Shown here piece by piece: positions 33,498 through 38,337 of a stretch of DNA of 38,337 nt. The position numbers and the translations under genes are program-made. A model generated the notes under the pieces. The model was given only the letters and a program-made list of their open reading frames with translations, did no database searches and was not told the origin of the DNA. The stretch is from the NCBI GenBank assembly GCA_028692975.1, contig JAQUWF010000018.1, forward strand, positions 1 to 38,337, read 5' to 3'. This DNA comes from Lachnospiraceae bacterium (GTDB taxonomy: Bacteria > Bacillota > Clostridia > Lachnospirales > Lachnospiraceae). Numbering within the stretch: the first letter of the stretch is position 1; every line of letters starts with the position of its first letter.

Positions 33498-34259
33498 TTA
33501 CTGGTCCTCCAGAATCTCTGTAGAAGCGGCATAGCAGGTCATTGTTCCGTCCTCATTGGGGCAAAGCCTGGCAATCGCCTGTATTTTGAAGGAGGTGCCG
33601 TCTTTTCGGCGAACGGTGTAAACATGGCAGGAAACTTTTTCTTTTCCTTCGCTCATAATCCTGTCCAGGTCATGCCTGTTCAATTCGATAAAAGCCGCAT
33701 CCTTGTCACGCAGTTGTGACAGGGAATGGTTAATCTCGAACAGCTCCATGGCCTTTTTATTGACGCAGGTCGGCCGCATCTCTTTCTGATCAATTTCCAG
33801 AATACCGATGCCAACCGGCAGATTGTCCATAAGTTCCTGTACCTTTTGATTGATCTGAACTTGCTGGATCTGATGCTCCAGATACCTGCGGCGCAGAGTG
33901 TTTTCTACTCTCTGCCGAACTACCGCAGGCTTGAATGGCTTGGTAAGGAAATCCTCCGCACCCAATTTCAGTGCCTCTTCCTCCGTCTTTTCCTCATCAT
34001 CCGCAGTACATACGATAATCGGAATCTGTTCAAATCGCTGATCCGCCTTTATTTTCTTCAAAAGCTGAATCCCGGGCAATTCGGGCATAATCAGATCCAG
34101 AAGGATCAGATCCACCGCCGAATCATCCTCCAGAATATCCCACGCCGCCCTTCCGTCAACAGCTTCGTAAAACACATGAGTCTCCCCAAGGGCTGTACGC
34201 AATGCCACCCGGCTCGCTTCCACGTCATCAACTATGAGTATTTTCGTTTTCTCGCTCAT
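33498..34259 (-). CDS. Response regulator with receiver and PAS domains
   Basis: The protein is 253 residues from ATG at 34259, preceded by AGAGGTG; the longer frame to 34301 lacks a site. The receiver domain covers residues 1-120: acidic pocket VDD near 10, phosphoacceptor Asp in DLILLDLIMPELPG near 57, a Thr in VCTADDEEK near 85 and Lys in FLTKPF near 107. A short coiled linker (HQIQQVQINQKVQELMDN) leads to a PAS domain (NLPVGIGILEIDQKEMRPTCVNKKAMELF to the C-terminus). There is no DNA-binding, GGDEF or EAL output domain and no adjacent histidine kinase. It may relay a signal by protein contact. The function is unknown. Confidence 0.88.
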   Translation of the reverse strand: MSEKTKILIVDDVEASRVALRTALGETHVFYEAVDGRAAWDILEDDSAVDLILLDLIMPELPGIQLLKKIKADQRFEQIPIIVCTADDEEKTEEEALKLGAEDFLTKPFKPAVVRQRVENTLRRRYLEHQIQQVQINQKVQELMDNLPVGIGILEIDQKEMRPTCVNKKAMELFEINHSLSQLRDKDAAFIELNRHDLDRIMSEGKEKVSCHVYTVRRKDGTSFKIQAIARLCPNEDGTMTCYAASTEILEDQ

Positions 34260-34408
34260 TCCACACCTCTTATGCAGCGGACTATGTTTTCTGCCTTTCA
34301 TTATACTATCCAGAGGGTATTATTTCCAGTCATTTCCAAAGAGAAACCCGAGAAATGCTTTTTCTCGCATGCATCTGCTGCATTTTCCAAAAGAACAAAA
34401 ACATCCCC

Positions 34409-35203
34409 TTAATTTATTATACTTATGTTGGTCGCAAGATCCTGCAGTTTCTGCGCCTGTGTGCCAAAAATCTTCACCAGATAATCACTGCTTTCCAGCC
34501 TGGTCACGCCACCTTCCACATCCGGGTCCTGTTTCAGCAATTCCCTGACCTCTCCAGCCCAGCTCTCATCCTTTCCTCTGCTGCAGAAAATAAAATTGCC
34601 CGTGTGGGTAAATCCTTCGTAAAATCCAATCTGTTCCATGGGAAGCTGCTTTGGAAAAAACATGGTGTTATCGCAAAAAATTAATTTCCCCGCTCTTCGG
34701 ATATGAAGTCTCGACAAAAAAGTATCATACGCAAAACGTTCTCCTCTGGCACTTCTGCCACAGGCAATGATCTCATAATATTCAAATTCCGCCGTATCGT
34801 CCGCAAGTTCCACCTGCGTCTCATTCTCAAAGGAACTGTTCGCAAAGGGAATGACCGGGAGTGGGTGGTAGCACAACTGCGCGCCTGCTGCCACAGAAAT
34901 ATTTGTTTTCCGCACGGCCTTCCCCTCATCCATCTTGTGAATCTTTTCAAAAGACTGGGAGAGGAATTCGATTCTCGCGCCAGACTCTACCGTGAAATCA
35001 TACTCCGCTACATCCCCTGCCATAACCCCCGCCGAGGCCGTCAGCTGCATGACGCTGATGGAACCGTCCCTGTGCTCGAAGGGACTCATGATTTTATAGG
35101 GTGCTGTAAAATACACATCCTGAAGGATGGTTTTCCCGTCTTTTTCCACGGCTCTCCACCGTAATTTCGAAGTCCTTCCAAATTGATTTTCCACATATAC
35201 CAT
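34409..35203 (-). CDS. ureD: Urease accessory protein UreD (UreH)
   Basis: The protein is 264 residues. Family features are AVEKDGKTILQDVYFTAPYKIMSPF at about 18-43, the ASAGVMAGDVAEYDFTVESGARIEFLSQSFEKIHKMD block near 70-108, and LCYHPLPVIPFANSSFENETQVEL near 130. These match UreD, which with UreF and UreG forms the complex that loads nickel and carbon dioxide into apo-urease. ATG at 35203 is 3 bp after the ureG stop, with GAGGGTG upstream. It is the last gene of the accessory set in this window. Confidence 0.92.
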   Translation of the reverse strand: MVYVENQFGRTSKLRWRAVEKDGKTILQDVYFTAPYKIMSPFEHRDGSISVMQLTASAGVMAGDVAEYDFTVESGARIEFLSQSFEKIHKMDEGKAVRKTNISVAAGAQLCYHPLPVIPFANSSFENETQVELADDTAEFEYYEIIACGRSARGERFAYDTFLSRLHIRRAGKLIFCDNTMFFPKQLPMEQIGFYEGFTHTGNFIFCSRGKDESWAGEVRELLKQDPDVEGGVTRLESSDYLVKIFGTQAQKLQDLATNISIIN

Positions 35204-35206
35204 CTG

Positions 35207-35815
35207 TTACACACCCTCTAAAAGTACATTGGAATGGATCCAGTCGATGACCTGCTTTACTCCATCATTGTCACGGATATTAGTAAATACAAATGGTCTG
35301 TCACCACGCATCTTTTTGGAATCCCGCTCCATGACTTCCAGGCTTGCGCCCACGTAAGGTGCCAGGTCGATCTTGTTAATAACCAGCAGATCCGAACGGG
35401 TAATGCCCGGGCCTCCCTTTCTTGGAATCTTATCGCCCTCTGCCACATCGATGACAAAAATCGTGGCATCCACCAGTTCCGGGCTAAAAGTCGCCGACAG
35501 ATTATCACCGCCGCTTTCAATAAATAAAATCTGGATATCCGGGAACTGTTCCATCATCTCATCCACGGCTTCCAGATTCATGGAAGCGTCCTCACGGATA
35601 GCCGTGTGCGGGCAGCCCCCAGTCTCCACGCCGATAATACGCTCTCTTGGCAGTACACTGTTCTTGCTTAAAAATTCCGCATCTTCTTTTGTGTAAATGT
35701 CATTGGTGATGACACCAATGCTGTATTCGCCCGCCATCTGTCTGGTCAGGCTTTCGATCAAAGCGGTCTTGCCCGAACCTACCGGGCCCGCTACTCCTAT
35801 TTTTACATATGACAT
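35207..35815 (-). CDS. ureG: Urease accessory GTPase UreG
   Basis: The protein is 202 residues from ATG at 35815, with GAGAGGT upstream; the longer frame to 35851 has no ribosome site and crosses a possible promoter. P-loop GPVGSGKT is at 10-17, the metal-binding Cys-Pro-His motif in [15 protein letters not shown] near 65, [17 protein letters not shown] near 100-116, and the guanine-specifying NKID near 147. All are standard for UreG, the SIMIBI-class GTPase that powers nickel insertion. It is separated from ureF by an unusual 1-kb repeat array, yet has the same orientation. Confidence 0.97.
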   Translation of the reverse strand: MSYVKIGVAGPVGSGKTALIESLTRQMAGEYSIGVITNDIYTKEDAEFLSKNSVLPRERIIGVETGGCPHTAIREDASMNLEAVDEMMEQFPDIQILFIESGGDNLSATFSPELVDATIFVIDVAEGDKIPRKGGPGITRSDLLVINKIDLAPYVGASLEVMERDSKKMRGDRPFVFTNIRDNDGVKQVIDWIHSNVLLEGV

Positions 35816-35834
35816 ATCATTTACCTCTCTCAAA

Positions 35835-35864
35835 ATCTTATTTTTTTCCATATCTTTTATTCAA
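35835..35864 (-). promoter_or_regulatory. Possible promoter of ureG-ureD after the repeat array
   Basis: On the minus strand TTGAAT (35859-35864), 18 bp, then TAAGAT (35835-35840), close to the ureG start. It would let ureGD be transcribed independently of ureEF across the array. Confidence 0.35.
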
Positions 35865-35893
35865 CAGTTTGGATGACACCCCACCCGGTCAAC

Positions 35894-36940
35894 TTGCTAT
35901 GGATTTTGGGTAACAGCAAGCCAGCACGTCTGCTCCTTACCCAACCAGTACTTCCTCGCAGCCACATACCCTAAATTTCTTTGTCTCCTTGGGTAGTGAT
36001 ACCATTTTATCCGCACCTCTTACCCAAAGGCCAGGCTAAAACCACACGCACCCACCGACTTGCTATGGATTTTGGGTAACAGCAAGCCTGCACGTCTGCT
36101 CCTTACCCAACCAGTACTTCTTCTCAGCCTCAATACCTGCATTTCTTTGTCTTTTTGGGTATGATAGTGGCTGATCCGCACCTCTTACCCAAAGACCTGG
36201 CTAAAACTGCATGCACCCACCAGTTTGCTATGGATTTTGGGTAACAGCAGGCCAGCACGTCTACTCCTTACCCAACCAGTACTTCTTCTCAGTCTCAATA
36301 CCTGCATTTCTTTGTCTCTTTGGGTAGTGATACCATTTTATCCGCACCTCTTACCCAAAGGCCAGGCTAAAACCACACGCACCCACCGACTTGCTATGGA
36401 TTTTGGGTAACAGCAAGCCTGCACGTCTGCTCCTTACCCAACCAGTACTTCTTCTCAGCCTCAATACCTGCATTTCTTTGTCTTTTTGGGTATGATAGTG
36501 GCTGATCCGCACCTCTTACCCAAAGACCTGGCTAAAACTGCATGCACCCACCAGTTTGCTATGGATTTTGGGTAACAGCAGGCCAGCACGTCTACTCCTT
36601 ACCCAACCAGTACTTCTTCTCAGCCTCAATACCTGCATTTCTTTGTCTTTTTGGGTATGATAGTGGCTGATCCGCACCTCTTACCCAAAGGCCTGGCTAA
36701 AACTGCATGCACCCACCAGCTTGCTATGGATTTTGGGTAACGGCGGGCCAGCAAGTCTGCTCCTTACCCAACCAGTACTTCCTCGCAGCCACATACCCTA
36801 AATTTCTTTGTCTCCTTGGGTAGTGATACCATTTTATCCGCACCTCTTACCCAAAAGCCTGGCTAAAACCACATGCATACACCAACTTTCTATAGGGTTT
36901 GGGTAACGGCAAGTCGATGGTGTATTGGTTGCCCAAATGG
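35894..36940. repeat. Tandem array of 165-bp units built on 83-bp TTGGGTA/TACCCAA inverted pairs
   Basis: Units starting at TTGCTATGGA-like sequence lie at 35894, 36060, 36225, 36391, 36556, 36721 and (decayed) 36887. Each holds two inverted pairs: TTGGGTAA..TTACCCAA with a 23-nt spacer, and TTTGGGTA..TACCCAAA with about 24-25 nt. The GGGTA cores start at 35908, 35991, 36074, 36157, 36239, 36322, 36405, 36488, 36570, 36653, 36735, 36818 and 36901, i.e. every 82-83 bp. Two middle-segment variants (TAGTGATACC and TATGATAGTG) are mixed among the units, and units 2-3 and 4-5 are near-identical 331-bp dimers. No credible coding frame crosses it. It fills the gap between ureF and ureG. Confidence 0.95.
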
Positions 36941-37636
36941 TTATGACATATAAATTCTGGAATACAAATCTTCATGCTGCATACACCGCACATCAAAACC
37001 AGGTGTGGAGGCGAAGAGCCAGTTCTCATCCAGTTTTTCCACCTGATCTAATAATTCCTCAAAAACCGGAAAGCAGGCATGAAGCATCTTCTGCCCGGAA
37101 GTCTGGGATAATGGAATGGATTTGACACAGTTGGTCACCATGACCGAAGTCTGGGCATAAATATAATTTTCCAGCATACGCGTCTCATGAATACCAATAC
37201 TGCTGCAAAAAACACCGTAGGCACATGCATGACTTATACTTTTATCCTTCTGTTGATTGACATAATCCGAAAAAATCGGGGATGCATATTCTATTTCCAG
37301 TGCCGCCAAAGTCTTAATAAACCGCGACCCCAGCTTCCGTCCTGCTTCTCTTATTTCCCGGGGACTCACCGATGCCTGGATCAGTTCCTCCAGGTTTTCT
37401 AGTTTCTGCAAATCCTGCGCCTTGGCGTATTCGTAGGCCAAACGCACGGTCAACAGATTATTATGCAGCATACTATACCGCAGGTAATGTGTAAGATATT
37501 CCACCGCCGTTGCCTCGTCCCGCACCAGGTCCTTCTGAATATACGTCTCCAGTCCATAGGAATGGGAATAGCCGCCGATGGGGAACAATGCATCATTGAC
37601 CTGCAACAGCAAAAACTCTTCTTGTCTGTTCATCAT
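36941..37636 (-). CDS. ureF: Urease accessory protein UreF
   Basis: The protein is 231 residues, mostly helical. FLLLQVNDALFPIGGYSHSYGLETYIQKDLV at the N-terminus is the strongly conserved UreF opening. SREIREAGRKLGSRFIKTL-like text (here SPREIREAGRKLGSRF) near 90 and HACAYGVFCSSIGIHE near 135 are also family features. The C-terminal SIPLSQTSGQKMLHA segment is the usual UreG-contact area. ATG at 37636 is 9 bp after the ureE stop. The stop codon abuts the decayed last unit of the repeat array. UreF acts as the gate on UreG in the activation complex. Confidence 0.95.
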   Translation of the reverse strand: MMNRQEEFLLLQVNDALFPIGGYSHSYGLETYIQKDLVRDEATAVEYLTHYLRYSMLHNNLLTVRLAYEYAKAQDLQKLENLEELIQASVSPREIREAGRKLGSRFIKTLAALEIEYASPIFSDYVNQQKDKSISHACAYGVFCSSIGIHETRMLENYIYAQTSVMVTNCVKSIPLSQTSGQKMLHACFPVFEELLDQVEKLDENWLFASTPGFDVRCMQHEDLYSRIYMS

Positions 37637-37645
37637 AGGCAGACC

Positions 37646-38119
37646 CTAATGGTGATGGTTGTTCACAGAGGAAGAAATCGCCTGGTCGAAGTCAAACTTC
37701 ACAACTTCCTTCTCCACTGTAACACCATGCATCTTACTTAATTTTTCCATAAGCGGCTCATTCACCGGTGTCCGGAACTCATTTTCCTGCTCACCCCAGA
37801 ACAAACTGCCGTGGGTATTGCCCACCTCATAACATACCTGCGCCAACGCGCGTTCATGTCCCGGTGCCACCGTAATAACCATGGCCTCACAGGCCGGAAT
37901 CCGCACCGCGATCACCCGCGCCGCATCCTCATACAAAATATCTCCATCCCGCAGCCCCTTCGTAAGTATCTCATTATCTAACCGGATCCCAACCTCCTCA
38001 CCGCTCTCAGTCTGCTTCTTATGCAATTTCTTAAACGCCTCATGCCATTCAATATCCACATACTCCACAGTTCGCTGTTCACTATCTTTAAGCGAACCCA
38101 GTATTTTCTCAACTAACAT
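37646..38119 (-). CDS. ureE: Urease accessory protein UreE (nickel metallochaperone)
   Basis: The protein is 157 residues from ATG at 38119, with AGGAG 8 bp upstream; the longer frame to 38152 extends into the repeat. The N-terminal peptide-binding domain has VEYVDIEWHEAFKKLHKKQTESGEEVGIRL; the C-terminal metal domain has YEVGNTHGSLFWGEQENEFRTPVNEPLMEKL with the conserved His of GNTHG that binds Ni. A short NNHHH tail ends the protein, a minimal form of the His-rich tails of some UreE proteins. It delivers nickel to UreG. The urease structural genes expected upstream are outside the window. Confidence 0.95.
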   Translation of the reverse strand: MLVEKILGSLKDSEQRTVEYVDIEWHEAFKKLHKKQTESGEEVGIRLDNEILTKGLRDGDILYEDAARVIAVRIPACEAMVITVAPGHERALAQVCYEVGNTHGSLFWGEQENEFRTPVNEPLMEKLSKMHGVTVEKEVVKFDFDQAISSSVNNHHH

Positions 38120-38152
38120 ATCTCTTTCTCCTTTTATCCCAAGCATCACCAC

Positions 38153-38337
38153 TTTGGGTAAATAACAAACCTACACAGTTCCCTTACCCAATCCTCACAT
38201 TTTCTCACACACAAAACCTGAATTTCTTCCTCGTTTGGGTAAGCCGTACACATTTCCCGCACCCCTTACCCAACCGCCAACAATCACCGTCCCCCACGCT
38301 CCAACTTGCTAATCTTTTTGGGTAAATCATTTCCCCA
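38153..38337. repeat. Diverged block of the TTGGGTA/TACCCAA array, continuing past the window end
   Basis: GGGTA cores start at 38156, 38237 and 38320 (spacing 81 and 83), with TACCC partners near 38185 and 38267. TTGCTAATC..TTTTTGGGTAA near 38306 mirrors the unit start of the main array. The sequence between motifs has diverged strongly from the array at 35894-36940 while the motif and period are kept. Confidence 0.85.

Noticed and set aside
33110-33523. Plus-strand open frame across the Rpn start and the response-regulator end
   Set aside because: The middle portion (EYDHLLNRGFEIFGRSDRDK) looks faintly protein-like, but the frame overlaps the starts and ends of two better genes and runs through a terminator. 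It has no ribosome site and no family I recognise.
35894-36940. CRISPR array
   Set aside because: Repeats are 165-bp units with inverted pairs and near-identical intervening sequence, not 24-40-bp direct repeats with unique spacers, and no cas genes are present.
36847-37029. Small open frames inside the repeat array and ureF end
   Set aside because: They are short, lack ribosome sites, and are not conserved between units of the array.

Overview
The window (38.3 kb, moderate GC) looks like chromosome of a Gram-positive gut anaerobe of the Clostridia, most likely Lachnospiraceae and possibly Blautia or a close relative. The basis is strong purine-rich ribosome binding sites, many GTG/TTG starts, lipoprotein solute-binding proteins, LacI-regulated sugar operons, a DUF1002 protein and a urease cluster. 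This placement is inference from gene content; no rRNA is present.

Left end (1-5927): a minus-strand operon encodes a binding protein, an ATPase, a fused two-domain permease of the Fe3+/sugar-phosphate/phosphonate ABC type, and a TIM-barrel sugar-phosphate isomerase/epimerase cut by the window edge. A divergent LacI regulator faces it. The shared intergenic region carries five TTTAGTAAA-type sites at 20-21 bp spacing, one inside each promoter. Next comes an IS1182-like element reduced to its ends (5952-6657), an unknown membrane protein, a GC-box inverted-repeat cluster, and an EIIC_2-type membrane protein co-transcribed with a corrinoid adenosyltransferase.

Housekeeping middle (9692-23341): small alarmone synthetase, DUF1002 secreted protein, rsmA, a large TPR/acidic-repeat/P-loop protein, a duplicated PF06541 membrane protein, and the complete F1Fo ATP synthase operon atpBEFHAGDC. 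The c subunit lacks the usual Na+-binding residues, so it is predicted to use protons. The atp operon has no atpI. It begins instead with a roughly 350-nt, strongly structured leader that contains a terminator and mutually exclusive stems.

Fructan locus (23812-32124): a LacI regulator, a CUT1 binding protein and two permeases without an ATPase, a GH172 enzyme, a GH32 beta-fructofuranosidase and a fructokinase. Together they suggest uptake and breakdown of difructose anhydrides or fructo-oligosaccharides to fructose phosphate. Three TGGAAC..TTCCA operators and a leader hairpin mark the control region.

Right end (32277-38337): an Rpn-type PD-(D/E)XK protein, a receiver-PAS response regulator, and the urease accessory genes ureE, ureF, ureG and ureD on the minus strand. 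The ureF-ureG gap is filled by about 1 kb of a non-coding array. TTGGGTA/TACCCAA inverted pairs recur there every 82-83 bp, 13 times, organised into 165-bp and 331-bp higher-order units. A diverged block of the same array lies upstream of ureE and runs off the window. This array is the most unusual feature seen.
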